Shown: in pieces, positions 50,005 through 58,738 of the stretch | How positions within the stretch are numbered: position 1 is the first letter of the stretch | How the letters are laid out: every line of letters starts with the position of its first letter | Origin: Hyphomonas jannaschiana VP2 | GTDB taxonomy: Bacteria > Pseudomonadota > Alphaproteobacteria > Caulobacterales > Hyphomonadaceae | DNA length: 64,000 bases | NCBI RefSeq assembly: GCF_000685215.1 | Contig: NZ_ARYJ01000007.1 | Span: forward strand, 124,001-188,000 | Reading direction: 5' to 3' | The notes under the pieces: model-generated | What the model was told of the DNA's origin: nothing | Databases searched by the model: none | Seen by the model: only the letters and a program-made list of their open reading frames with translations | Translations under genes and position numbers: made by a program

Positions 50005-50804
50005 CTGCAGGATTTCGCTGCACGCTGCTCGGCACAGGCTCTTCAGGCGGCGTGCCGCGAGTTGGGGGGGATTGGGGGGTGTGCGATCCGGCCGAGCCAA
50101 AAAACCGCCGCCGGCGCTGCAGCGTACTGGTCGAAAAAGAGGACGAGTACGGTGGCGTGACGTCTGTTCTGATCGACACTTCGCCGGACCTGCGTGAGCA
50201 GCTTCTGGATGCTGGCGTCACCAAACTGGACGCGCTTGTTTACACGCACGAGCATGCGGACCAAGTGCACGGAATAGATGATGTCCGGCCGCTGGTTATC
50301 CGCCAACGCGCCGCGCTGCCAACATTCATGAATGCCGCGACGCGCGAAATCCTTACAAAACGATTTGATTATTGCTTTGAAGGCATGGGGGGATATCCGC
50401 CGATACTTGATCTTCAGCCAGATATTTCAGCGTATACGCCTTTCCAGATTTCCGGAGCAGGCGGCAATATTTCCATGTTGCCGGTCGACATGGAGCACGG
50501 CCGTATCCGCTGCCTTGGTTTCAGGATCAATGATTTCGCTTATTGTAATGATGTAAGTGGCCTGCCCGAACGCACGAAAACCGCGCTGATGGGGCTGGAC
50601 ACCTTGGTCATCGATGCGCTGCGCTACACCGACCATCCAACCCACGCCAATGTCGCGAAAGCACTGGACTGGATTGCGGAACTGAAACCCCGTGCAGCCG
50701 TGCTGACCAATATGCACGTGGATCTGGACTATGAGACCCTGAAGAGGGAGCTGCCGGAATCTGTCGAGCCTGGCTTCGACGGAATGGTCCTGGAGATCAG
50801 ATAA
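50001..50804 (+). CDS. MBL-fold metallohydrolase (PhnP-like)
   Basis: A 267-residue metallo-beta-lactamase-fold protein. It starts TLLGTGSSGGVPRVGGDWG, the usual opening of the PhnP/cyclic-phosphodiesterase branch. The metal motif is THEHADQVHGIDD, with glutamine in place of the last histidine of HxHxDH; I recall the same change in related alphaproteobacterial proteins. The cysteine-bearing RRRCSVLVE also fits PhnP. No phosphonate genes are nearby, and it sits behind tatD, so a general phosphodiester clean-up role is more likely. Confidence 0.88.
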   Translation: MTAGFRCTLLGTGSSGGVPRVGGDWGVCDPAEPKNRRRRCSVLVEKEDEYGGVTSVLIDTSPDLREQLLDAGVTKLDALVYTHEHADQVHGIDDVRPLVIRQRAALPTFMNAATREILTKRFDYCFEGMGGYPPILDLQPDISAYTPFQISGAGGNISMLPVDMEHGRIRCLGFRINDFAYCNDVSGLPERTKTALMGLDTLVIDALRYTDHPTHANVAKALDWIAELKPRAAVLTNMHVDLDYETLKRELPESVEPGFDGMVLEIR

Positions 50805-50835
50805 ACCCGGCGCTACGCACAGCAATCCAATTTCC

Positions 50836-50851
50836 CATAATGATGATTATG
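50836..50851. repeat. Short inverted repeat between convergent genes
   Basis: CATAAT-GATG-ATTATG is a perfect 6-base inverted repeat in the 208-base gap between the PhnP-like gene and the single-domain receiver gene, which converge. It could act as a weak transcription end or a protein site. Nothing else was recognised in the gap. Confidence 0.3.
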
Positions 50852-51012
50852 CGACTTACGGATATAAAAGTCCTGCAATCTCTGGGCTTTATGCGATCCC
50901 GTGGTGGCGTCTGGTTCTTTCGGCATCGTTGCAGTCATCCGGTCTGCCTGCGATCCACAGTCAGACCCGCGATCATCAACACGAGAGCCGGAGTTTGCTG
51001 TGAAAGGTTTTG

Positions 51013-51438
51013 TTAAGCTGCGCCTTCAGCTTTTGGGCGCCGGCGCGGCACCCCTTCCCCGCCTTGCGGCGGTCCGATCAGCGAAAACAGAATATGGTCC
51101 AGCATCGGTTTCCGGATGAAAGCTGCGAATCCAGCCTCAATGGCCAGTCGTTCCAGCCCCGATGTTTCCCAGCCTGAAACCATTGCCGCCGGCGTGTTGA
51201 CACCCTCCCCTCGTAAAGCGCGCAAAACGTCCACGCCTGAGAGGTCTTCCATCTTGTAATCAATCAGCAAGAAATCGAAGGAGTTCTTGAGGGGCGAACC
51301 CAGGAATTCCGCACCGCTGGCAAAGGCCATCGCCGCATAACCTCTTGCGGTCAGCAATAGAGACAATGATCGGCGTACGGCGTCGCTGTCGTCTATGACG
51401 GCAACGTTCTTTGGTCTGTTCAGCAAAGCGTTCGACAT
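51013..51438 (-). CDS. Single-domain response regulator next to fixLJ
   Basis: A 141-residue stand-alone receiver. All phosphorylation residues are present: the acidic pair at 16-17 (VAVIDDSD), the acceptor aspartate at 60 (LLIDYKM), the serine at 88 (MVSGW) and the lysine at 110 (IRKPM). After the receiver there is only a short basic, proline-rich tail (PRRRPKAEG), and no DNA-binding domain. It follows fixJ on the same strand with a 66-base gap. It could compete for FixL phosphate or regulate FixL. Unlike Caulobacter FixT as I recall it, it has no cysteines. The ATG was preferred over a GTG two codons upstream. Confidence 0.88.
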   Translation of the reverse strand: MSNALLNRPKNVAVIDDSDAVRRSLSLLLTARGYAAMAFASGAEFLGSPLKNSFDFLLIDYKMEDLSGVDVLRALRGEGVNTPAAMVSGWETSGLERLAIEAGFAAFIRKPMLDHILFSLIGPPQGGEGVPRRRPKAEGAA

Positions 51439-51504
51439 GGCCACCCAACAACAGGACTATCGAACCTGCATGTTGGCGGAACGGCGTGTTTCTGTCTTTA
51501 GGTA

Positions 51505-52137
51505 CTAGTCCGTAACCTTGCCTTGAAAGCCGATACCGGCAGCGAACGCGATACGCAGTACGCCTGAGAGGCTGGTTGCGCCAAGCTTCTCCATCAGGTT
51601 CGCGCGGTGGATCTCAACCGTGCGTGGTGAGATGTCCAGGGAATCGGCAATGGACTTGTTTGTGTGTCCATCGACCAGGCCCTCAAGAACCTCTCGCTCG
51701 CGCGGTGTGAGGTGCTCGATCTTGCCTCGGGCCTCATCCACAAGGAGGTCACGCTCCGAACGCTCCTGAAGGCGTTGGAAAGCGCGATTGAGGGCCTCTA
51801 CAAGAGTTTGTTTTTCATAAGGTTTCTCAACAAAGTCCACAGCGCCGGCCTTCATGGCCTTCACTGCGACATTCACGTCTCCATGCCCAGTCAGAACGAT
51901 GACCGGCATGGCAATACCCCGGGCATTGAGCTGCTCCTGAACTTCCAGTCCGTCCATGCGGGGCATCTGTACATCCAGGAGGATGCAGCCGGCCTGGGCC
52001 TCATCAGCCACTTCGAGAAACGCCACACCATCGGAATAGGTTTTCACGGCAAATCCGGCATGACGAAGCATGAAGCTGGCCGAGTGTCGGACAGCATCGT
52101 CATCGTCTACGAGGTGGATCAGTTTTTGTTCACTCAT
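51505..52137 (-). CDS. fixJ: Two-component response regulator FixJ
   Basis: A 210-residue transcription activator. The receiver covers residues 1-120 with acidic residues 11-13, the acceptor aspartate at 55 (LLDVQMPRMDG), the VLTGHGD threonine and the VEKPYEK lysine. A LuxR-type helix-turn-helix follows: LTPREREVLEGLVDG, then SLDISPRTVEIHRANLMEKLG. In rhizobia and Caulobacter FixJ is activated by FixL at low oxygen and turns on fixK and cbb3 oxidase genes. It overlaps fixL by four bases (ATGA). Confidence 0.95.
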   Translation of the reverse strand: MSEQKLIHLVDDDDAVRHSASFMLRHAGFAVKTYSDGVAFLEVADEAQAGCILLDVQMPRMDGLEVQEQLNARGIAMPVIVLTGHGDVNVAVKAMKAGAVDFVEKPYEKQTLVEALNRAFQRLQERSERDLLVDEARGKIEHLTPREREVLEGLVDGHTNKSIADSLDISPRTVEIHRANLMEKLGATSLSGVLRIAFAAGIGFQGKVTD

Positions 52138-53285
52138 GAAGTTCCACTAGCGGTATCCTGCCTGAGTGTGAACCGAAAACACGTACCACCCTCAGCTGCA
52201 GGAGTCGCTTCGATCTTGCCGCCATGGGCTTCAATAATGGTCTGACAGATCGACAAACCCAGTCCCATGCCCTGGGATTTGGATGTCATGAAGGGTTTGA
52301 AGAGAGTCTTCCGGACGTCGTCAGACATGCCCGGTCCATTGTCGCACACTTCAACGGTCACAAAGGACTCGGGATGTTTCCGTGCGGCGACCCGCATCTT
52401 GGGCGACGAAACGCCATGCAAGGCTTCGCCAGCATTGCGAAGCAGGTTGATAACAACCTGCTGCACCTGAATCGGATCAGCCAGGACCGCTCCAAGGTCC
52501 GGCTCAATGTCTTTGTCGATCGGAATGTCCGCCATATCTCCGGAGATTCGGGCAAGGGCGATCGAATCGATCAGCAACGGCGCGAGCGCTACGGACCGCG
52601 CATCGATTTCACCGCGGGACACATAGCCGCGCAGCTTGCGTACAATTTCGCCCGCACGAACGGCCTGACGAGAGGCCTCATCCAGCGCTTCATGAAGAAT
52701 TTCGCGCGCATTATCCGAATCGGAATCGAGCAAGTCACGTGCCGCTTCGAGGTAGTTCGCGACCGCTGTGAGAGGCTGGTTCAGTTCGTGGGCGAGCGCT
52801 GAGGCCATCGTACCTACCGCGCTCATACGTGAGAAATGCACCAGTTCGGCCTGCATTTCCTGCATGCGCAATTCATTGCGGCGTTGCTCGGAAAGGTCGC
52901 GGACGAAGGCGGTGAAAAGGTAATGATCGCCGACCCTGGCTTCCCCGATCTTGAGGTCAACCGGGAAGATCGTGCCATCTGATCGCTTCGCTGAAACGAC
53001 CCGGCCAACGCCGATGATGTGGCGCTTTCCGGTCTCGAGGTAATTATTGACGTAGGTCTGGTGGTTGGCTTCGTCGTGCCCGCCCATAAGCAAGCTGACA
53101 TCCTCACCAATCACTTCTTCAGCCTTGTAAGAAAAGAGTTTTTCTGCCGCGCTAGAAAAAGCGAGGATCTTCCCGTTTTCGTTGATTACGATCATGCCGT
53201 CAGGCACCGAGGCCAGAATCGACCTCAGGTGCAGCTGCAGCGCTTCAAGATCTGTCGATACCGCGTTGCTGGTGAAATCGGTCAA
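52134..53285 (-). CDS. fixL: Oxygen sensor histidine kinase FixL
   Basis: A 383-residue soluble kinase with one PAS domain (about 20-135), a histidine-phosphotransfer region with His166 (ALAHELNQPL), and an ATPase domain (NLLRNAGEAL, CDNGPGMSDD, GMGLGLSIC). By alignment from memory to Bradyrhizobium FixL, the heme ligand His200 corresponds to His75 and the oxygen-sensing Arg220 to Arg95 (HIIGVGR), so heme binding is expected. Arg206 corresponds to Asn81. The start is a TTG. There is no membrane segment. It should phosphorylate FixJ when heme is oxygen-free. Confidence 0.93.
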   Translation of the reverse strand: MTDFTSNAVSTDLEALQLHLRSILASVPDGMIVINENGKILAFSSAAEKLFSYKAEEVIGEDVSLLMGGHDEANHQTYVNNYLETGKRHIIGVGRVVSAKRSDGTIFPVDLKIGEARVGDHYLFTAFVRDLSEQRRNELRMQEMQAELVHFSRMSAVGTMASALAHELNQPLTAVANYLEAARDLLDSDSDNAREILHEALDEASRQAVRAGEIVRKLRGYVSRGEIDARSVALAPLLIDSIALARISGDMADIPIDKDIEPDLGAVLADPIQVQQVVINLLRNAGEALHGVSSPKMRVAARKHPESFVTVEVCDNGPGMSDDVRKTLFKPFMTSKSQGMGLGLSICQTIIEAHGGKIEATPAAEGGTCFRFTLRQDTASGTS

Positions 53286-53340
53286 GTGCCTGGTACCCAG
53301 TAAGCCGTATCAGAAGGTGGAACGAGCGCTGCCTGGCCGG

Positions 53341-53607
53341 TCAACGGCGAACGGCAAGCATCTTACGGCGGGACGATGCCATGACCATAACCGCAGTATA
53401 GGCGATCATCGCGGCACCAATTGCGGCCACCGGACATCCCCAGCAATGCCCGGCGAATGTCAGAAAGGAATCGCCAGCAGCGCCGGACGCAGATCCGCAA
53501 CGGAAGGCGAGATAGTCTTCCAGAGTCATTGGAGCGTTGGTGTGCTGCCAGATCTTCAACAAACCGGCCACGAGAAGGGCTGTTCCCGTCATAAGCCATT
53601 TTGTCAT
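53341..53607 (-). CDS. Small cysteine-bearing membrane protein between fixL and ccoN
   Basis: An 88-residue protein that I do not recognise. It has two hydrophobic helices (about 5-20 and 60-78). Between them lies a loop with FRCGSASG (Cys37) and FAGHCWGCPV, where Cys55-x-x-Cys58 forms a CxxC beside His54. A strong GGAG site lies seven bases before the ATG, and the protein ends in a basic stretch (SSRRKMLAVRR), which points to a cytoplasmic C-terminus. It is upstream of fixL on the same strand and back to back with ccoN, so it probably shares oxygen-linked control. A redox, metal or heme role is possible but not shown. Confidence 0.78.
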   Translation of the reverse strand: MTKWLMTGTALLVAGLLKIWQHTNAPMTLEDYLAFRCGSASGAAGDSFLTFAGHCWGCPVAAIGAAMIAYTAVMVMASSRRKMLAVRR

Positions 53608-53674
53608 CTGTTTGCTCCTTCGAGTGGATTTGAATACGCTTAGTGAACTAGGCGGATGCGACAGCGAAGCCCAT

Positions 53675-53693
53675 CCGTAGTTTACCGTATACC
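53675..53693 (+). promoter_or_regulatory. Candidate FixJ-binding site upstream of ccoN
   Basis: ATCCGTAG followed by TTTACCGTATACC lies 64-82 bases upstream of the ccoN start. ATCCGTAG agrees at six of eight positions with the FixJ motif GTAMGTAG, which I quote from memory. The placement fits an activator site. No FNR/FixK box (TTGAT-N4-ATCAA) is visible in this 149-base gap. Confidence 0.3.
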
Positions 53694-53756
53694 GGTTTGA
53701 AGTCGACACCGGCATCTAGGCGCCAGAATTCCAACGACTCGCAGGGGGTCAATAAC

Positions 53757-55427
53757 GTGAGCACGTTACTAAAAAGACGGTCCTCGGCATTTGCCAGCAT
53801 TGGCAGTGTCGCGGCCTTTACCAGCATCTTCGCCATACTGGCATTGCTGATCGCTAGCCATGCTGCCGATCCGCTTATGGGCGCACATGCCTGGCTCTTC
53901 CTCGGCCTCGCCGTGGCAGGCCTTCTGGCACTTGCACTCTGGGCAGGCAGCCTGGGTGACCGGGATCCATTCGATCAGACGGTCTATGAAGACACGATTG
54001 TCAAATTTGGCGTCACGGCTTCCATGTTCTGGGGCATTGCCGGGTTCCTGGTCGGGCTGATTATCGCCCTCCAGCTGGCCTTCCCCAATATTTTCTACTT
54101 CGAACAGCTTGGCTGGACGAACTTCGGGCGCCTGCGTCCGCTGCATACTTCCGCGGTCATTTTCGCGTTCGGCGGCAACGTTCTGCTGGCAACCAGCTTC
54201 TACGTCGTTCAGCGCACCTGCCGGACACGTCTGGCAGGCGGCATGTGGCCGTGGTTCGTTTTCTGGGGCTACAACCTCTTCATCGTGATTGCCGGCACGG
54301 GCTATCTGATGGGAGTTACCCAATCCAAGGAATACGCTGAACCGGAATGGTATGCCGACCTCTGGCTGACCATTGTCTGGGTCGCTTATCTTCTGGTGTT
54401 CCTCGGTACGATCTGGAAACGGAAAGAACCCCACATCTATGTGGCCAACTGGTTCTATCTCTCCTTCATCGTCACGATCGCGATGCTACACATCGTCAAC
54501 AACCTGACGCTGCCAGTTACGCTGACCGGCTCCAAGAGCTACCAGCTCTTCGGCGGGGTTCAGGATGCTCTGACGCAATGGTGGTATGGCCACAACGCTG
54601 TGGGCTTCTTCCTGACGACAGGCTTCCTGGCCATCATGTACTACTTCATTCCGAAGCGGGTGCAGCGGCCGGTCTATTCCTACCGTCTGTCGATCGTGCA
54701 CTTCTGGTCGCTGATCTTCATCTACATCTGGGCTGGTCCGCACCACCTGCACTACACGGCACTGCCGCAGTGGGCGCAGACCTTGGGCATGACCTTCTCG
54801 GTGATGCTGTGGATGCCCAGCTGGGGTGGCATGATCAACGGCGTGATGACGCTGTCGGGTGCCTGGGATCGTCTTCGGACTGACCCGGTTGTCCGGATGA
54901 TGGTCGTCGCCCTCGCCTTCTACGGCATGTCGACTTTCGAAGGTCCGCTGATGAGTGTCCGCGCCGTCAATGCGCTGTCACACTACACGGAATGGGGCAT
55001 TGCCCACGTTCACTCCGGCTCGATGGGCTGGGTGGGCTTCATCTCCTTCGGTGCGCTCTACTGTGCAACACAGTGGCTCTGGAAGCGGCCGTCCCTCTAC
55101 TCGCTGAAGCTTGTTGAGTGGCACTTCTGGCTCGCGACCATCGGCATCCTTTTCTACATCGTCGCGATGTACTTTGCCGGTATCCTCGAAGGCCTGATGT
55201 GGCGTGCCTATAACGAGTACGGCTTCCTCGAGTACAGCTTCGTGGAAACTGTCGAAGCCAAGCACATCAGCTACATCATCCGCGCTCTGGGCGGCAGCCT
55301 GTACCTCACGGGTGCGCTGATCATGGCCTACAACCTCGTCCGCACGGCTCTCGGCCACGGCGCTGCCGCTGAAGGCACCCGTCCCGTCGATGCACCGGCC
55401 GCCGCGACGCTTCAGCCCGCTGAATAG
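53757..55427 (+). CDS. ccoN: Cytochrome cbb3 oxidase subunit I
   Basis: A 556-residue heme-copper oxidase core subunit that reduces oxygen to water and pumps protons at low oxygen. It has the expected set of about 12 membrane helices. The metal histidines lie in [64 protein letters not shown] and the C-terminal [14 protein letters not shown]. The start is a GTG with AGGGGGT upstream, giving [10 protein letters not shown]. It opens the ccoNOQP-GHIS run and diverges from the small membrane-protein/fixLJ side. Confidence 0.97.
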   Translation: MSTLLKRRSSAFASIGSVAAFTSIFAILALLIASHAADPLMGAHAWLFLGLAVAGLLALALWAGSLGDRDPFDQTVYEDTIVKFGVTASMFWGIAGFLVGLIIALQLAFPNIFYFEQLGWTNFGRLRPLHTSAVIFAFGGNVLLATSFYVVQRTCRTRLAGGMWPWFVFWGYNLFIVIAGTGYLMGVTQSKEYAEPEWYADLWLTIVWVAYLLVFLGTIWKRKEPHIYVANWFYLSFIVTIAMLHIVNNLTLPVTLTGSKSYQLFGGVQDALTQWWYGHNAVGFFLTTGFLAIMYYFIPKRVQRPVYSYRLSIVHFWSLIFIYIWAGPHHLHYTALPQWAQTLGMTFSVMLWMPSWGGMINGVMTLSGAWDRLRTDPVVRMMVVALAFYGMSTFEGPLMSVRAVNALSHYTEWGIAHVHSGSMGWVGFISFGALYCATQWLWKRPSLYSLKLVEWHFWLATIGILFYIVAMYFAGILEGLMWRAYNEYGFLEYSFVETVEAKHISYIIRALGGSLYLTGALIMAYNLVRTALGHGAAAEGTRPVDAPAAATLQPAE

Positions 55428-55438
55428 GAGACTTACTC

Positions 55439-56206
55439 ATGGGCTTGATGAAAAAGCACGAAACGCTTGAGCGTCACTCTCTGGCTCTCACGCTGGGTAT
55501 CCTGGTCACTGTCGCCATCGGCGGGATCGTGGAAATCGCACCACTCTTCTATCTCGAGAACACGATCGAGAAAGTTGAAGGGATGCGCCCGTACACGCCG
55601 CTCGAACTGGCCGGCCGCAATGTCTACATCCGCGAGGGCTGTTATGTCTGCCACTCGCAGATGGTGCGGCCTCTCCGGGACGAGGTCGAACGTTACGGCC
55701 ACTACTCCCTGGCTGCAGAGAGCATGTATGACCATCCGTTCCAGTGGGGCTCCAAGCGGACGGGGCCTGACCTGGCCCGCGTTGGCGGCAAGTATTCCGA
55801 CACCTGGCACGTGGATCACCTCAAGGATCCGCAGTCCATGGTTCCGGAATCGGTAATGCCACCTTACGCGTTTCTCGCTGACAATACGCTTCACTTTGAA
55901 ACGATCGACGACCACCTGAAGGCGCTTCGCTTCGAAGGGGTTCCGTACACCGACGAAATGATCGAGAACGCCCAGGCCGACCTGATCGCGCAAGCTGATC
56001 CTGATGCAGACTACGACGCGCAGGATGCGCTCGTGGCCCGCTATGAAGAGGCTGCCGGTCGCGAAGGCACGGTCCGGATCGCCGACTATGACGGCAATCC
56101 GGAAAAAGTGACGGAACTCGATGCGCTCGTCGCCTACCTCCAGATGGTCGGCACGCTGGTGGACTTCTCCACCTATGAAGCCGACGACCTGGATAATCGC
56201 AGGTAA
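55439..56206 (+). CDS. ccoO: Cytochrome cbb3 oxidase subunit II (mono-heme cytochrome c)
   Basis: A 255-residue membrane-anchored cytochrome. One N-terminal helix ([20 protein letters not shown]) is followed by the heme c site at Cys68-x-x-Cys71-His72 (GCYVCHSQM). The distal-side methionine is in [12 protein letters not shown]. It passes electrons from CcoP to the CcoN active site. It starts 11 bases after ccoN. Confidence 0.97.
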   Translation: MGLMKKHETLERHSLALTLGILVTVAIGGIVEIAPLFYLENTIEKVEGMRPYTPLELAGRNVYIREGCYVCHSQMVRPLRDEVERYGHYSLAAESMYDHPFQWGSKRTGPDLARVGGKYSDTWHVDHLKDPQSMVPESVMPPYAFLADNTLHFETIDDHLKALRFEGVPYTDEMIENAQADLIAQADPDADYDAQDALVARYEEAAGREGTVRIADYDGNPEKVTELDALVAYLQMVGTLVDFSTYEADDLDNRR

Positions 56207-56217
56207 GGGGCAGGGCC

Positions 56218-56379
56218 ATGTATGAGATTCTGTCAAAATTTGCCCAGACATGGGGCCTGGGCTTCTTCGTTCTGATGTTCGCAGTCGCTGTCGCGTACGC
56301 ATTGTGGCCGTCAAACAAGGAAAAATTCCAAGCAGCGGCCCGTTGGCCGCTCGATGAAGGGGAACCTGGAGATGAGTGA
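56218..56379 (+). CDS. ccoQ: Cytochrome cbb3 oxidase small subunit CcoQ
   Basis: A 53-residue protein starting MYEILSKFAQTWGLG, with one membrane helix (GFFVLMFAVAVAYALWP) and an acidic tail ending GEPGDE. This is the usual size and layout of CcoQ/FixQ, which stabilises the oxidase. It sits between ccoO and ccoP, 11 bases after ccoO, and overlaps the ccoP start by eight bases. Confidence 0.93.
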   Translation: MYEILSKFAQTWGLGFFVLMFAVAVAYALWPSNKEKFQAAARWPLDEGEPGDE

Positions 56380-57259
56380 GACCGACAAGGAAGTTGATGC
56401 CCTGTCCGGCGTGGAAACAACCGGGCATTCCTGGGATGGTATCAAGGAGCTGAACAACCCCCTTCCCCGCTGGTGGCTGTATATCTGGTATGGCACGATC
56501 TTCTGGGCGATCCTCTACATGATCGCCATGCCAGCCCTGCCGTCGCTTCCGGGTATGGGAAGCCGGAACACGCCCGGTGTTCTCGGCATGTCCGACCGGG
56601 ACGCGGTCGCTGAAAGCGTCGCCTCTCTGCATGCTGAACGTAGTGCAGCTTCGGCTCAGCTGCTGGATGCATCTCTGCAGGACATTCAGAACAATCTGGA
56701 CCTGCAGCAGTTTGCGATGGCCATGGGCGAAAGTGCCTTCGGCGATAACTGCGCCACGTGCCACGGCTCTGGCGGACGCGGTGCCAAGGGCTACCCGATG
56801 CTGGCAGACGATGTCTGGCTCTGGGACGGTACGCTCGATGGTATTGAGCAGACGATTCGTCACGGTATCCGTCATGAAGAAGATCCGGATACCCGGTTCT
56901 CCGCCATGCCGGCTTTCGGCCGCGACGGCCTGCTGACCTCGGCCCAGATCGATGACCTGGTACAGTATGTTCTCAGTGTCAGCGGTCATGAAGCCAACGC
57001 GGCTGCCGTCGCCAGGGGAGACGAACTGTTCCTGACGAACTGCGCAAGCTGTCACGGTATGGATGCAGAAGGCTCTCGCGATGTCGGCGCCCCGAACCTG
57101 ACTGACGCCGACTGGCTCTATGGTTCGAACCCGGAAGACATCCGCGCCACCATCACGAATGCCCGTAACTCCCATATGCCAGCATGGCAGGGTCGTCTCG
57201 ACGACGCCACCATCAAGGCACTGGCTGTTTACGTGCACTCCCTCGGTGGCGGTGAGTAA
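56372..57259 (+). CDS. ccoP: Cytochrome cbb3 oxidase subunit III (di-heme cytochrome c)
   Basis: A 295-residue protein with an N-terminal cytoplasmic stretch, one membrane helix (WWLYIWYGTIFWAILYMIAM) and two periplasmic cytochrome c domains. The heme sites are Cys127-x-x-Cys130-His131 (CATCHGSGG) and Cys224-x-x-Cys227-His228 (CASCHGMDA). It is the electron entry from cytochrome c. The start ATG (MSETDKE) lies inside the end of ccoQ. Confidence 0.97.
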   Translation: MSETDKEVDALSGVETTGHSWDGIKELNNPLPRWWLYIWYGTIFWAILYMIAMPALPSLPGMGSRNTPGVLGMSDRDAVAESVASLHAERSAASAQLLDASLQDIQNNLDLQQFAMAMGESAFGDNCATCHGSGGRGAKGYPMLADDVWLWDGTLDGIEQTIRHGIRHEEDPDTRFSAMPAFGRDGLLTSAQIDDLVQYVLSVSGHEANAAAVARGDELFLTNCASCHGMDAEGSRDVGAPNLTDADWLYGSNPEDIRATITNARNSHMPAWQGRLDDATIKALAVYVHSLGGGE

Positions 57260-57292
57260 GACGAGTAATCGAAGTATATTGGTGCCCAGGTA

Positions 57293-58738
57293 ATGACGAC
57301 TGTCATCGATCACACGAAGTCCAACGCGACACCGCCGTCCCTCTATGAAGGGCGGAAGCAGATCTACCCGAAACTTGCCCATGGCAAATTCCGGATGATC
57401 AAGTGGGTCGTGATGGCCGTCACCCTGGGCATCTATTATGCCCTGCCTTGGATCCGCTGGAACCGCGGCGAGGGCATTCCGGATCAAGCCGTCCTGGCAG
57501 ATTTCGAAGGCGAGAAGTTCTACTTCTTCTGGTTCGAAATCTGGCCTCAGGAACTCTATTACCTGGCCGGATTGCTCATTATCGGTGCGCTCGGTCTGTT
57601 CCTCGTAACATCTCTGTTCGGACGTGCATGGTGTGGCTACACCTGCCCTCAGACGGTCTGGACCGACCTTTACATCTGGGTTGAACGAGCGTTCGAAGGT
57701 GACCGCGCAGCCCGCATGCGTCTCGATGCGCAACCCTGGTCGTTCAACAAAGCCTGGCGGAAGCTGGGCAAACATTTGATCTGGCTGGTCATCGCCTTCT
57801 GGACAGGCGGTGCGTTCGTTCTTTACTGGCACGATGCACCAACCGTCGCAAAAGGCTGGTTCACCGGCGAAGCTCCGCTGACGGCCTATTTCTTTGCGGG
57901 CATCCTGACCTTCACGACCTACTTCCTCGCTGGCTGGATGCGGGAACAGGTCTGTACATATATGTGCCCATGGCCACGTATTCAGGGCGCCCTGACCGAT
58001 GAGAATGCGCTGAATGTGACCTACCGCTTCGACCGGGGTGAACCGCGCGGCCCACACCGCAAGAACGAAAGCTGGGAAGGCCGCGGCGACTGCATTGACT
58101 GCAAACAGTGCGTGCAGGTCTGCCCGATGGGTATCGACATCCGCGATGGCGCTCAGCTTGAGTGCATCCATTGCGCGCTCTGCATCGATGCCTGCGATGA
58201 CATTATGAAAAAGATCGGGCGGCCGACCGGTCTCATCGCATACGATACGGACATCGCCGTTGCTGAGAGAGCTGCCGGACGCAAACCAACTTACAAGATT
58301 TTCCGCGTCCGTACGATGCTGTACGCCACCCTGATGCTCATCATCGCTGCGATGGTCGGCTTTGGCTATTTCAACAAATCCACCTTCGAAGTGAATGTTC
58401 TGAAAGACCGGTCACCGCCATTTGTCCGTCTATCCAGCGGTGATATCCGGAATGGCTATACGCTCAAACTGGTCAACAAGGCCTCCGGTCGGCGCCATGT
58501 TGCGGTTGAGATTGACGGCCTGGATGGTGCGTCACTTCAGATGGTCGGCCTTGAAACCGAAGAGAATGGCACCGTCGAACTCGATCTTGGCGCACACCGT
58601 GTGGAACGGTTCCGCATGCTGGTTACCCGCACGCCAGAAGGCACGGCACCACGGGTCAACTACACAGTGATTGTCCGCGATACTGAAACTGGCGAAGCTG
58701 AAGACGCTGCGGCTGTCTTTGTTCAGGGAGAGAACTGA
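57293..58738 (+). CDS. ccoG: cbb3 oxidase assembly ferredoxin CcoG (RdxA/FixG)
   Basis: A 481-residue membrane iron-sulfur protein. It has several helices, the CGYTCPQTVWTDL motif, and two [4Fe-4S] cysteine sets, GDCIDCKQCVQVCPMGID and LECIHCALCIDACDD. The C-terminal immunoglobulin-like domain follows. CcoG is thought to reduce copper for insertion into the oxidase. It follows ccoP by 33 bases, and the last base of its stop codon is the first base of the ccoH ATG. Confidence 0.96.
   Translation: MTTVIDHTKSNATPPSLYEGRKQIYPKLAHGKFRMIKWVVMAVTLGIYYALPWIRWNRGEGIPDQAVLADFEGEKFYFFWFEIWPQELYYLAGLLIIGALGLFLVTSLFGRAWCGYTCPQTVWTDLYIWVERAFEGDRAARMRLDAQPWSFNKAWRKLGKHLIWLVIAFWTGGAFVLYWHDAPTVAKGWFTGEAPLTAYFFAGILTFTTYFLAGWMREQVCTYMCPWPRIQGALTDENALNVTYRFDRGEPRGPHRKNESWEGRGDCIDCKQCVQVCPMGIDIRDGAQLECIHCALCIDACDDIMKKIGRPTGLIAYDTDIAVAERAAGRKPTYKIFRVRTMLYATLMLIIAAMVGFGYFNKSTFEVNVLKDRSPPFVRLSSGDIRNGYTLKLVNKASGRRHVAVEIDGLDGASLQMVGLETEENGTVELDLGAHRVERFRMLVTRTPEGTAPRVNYTVIVRDTETGEAEDAAAVFVQGEN

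Noticed and set aside
55433..58171. A 912-codon minus-strand open frame across ccoO, ccoQ, ccoP and ccoG
   Set aside because: It spans four recognisable plus-strand genes and the gaps between them. It has no domain I recognise and is a by-product of the high third-position GC of those genes.
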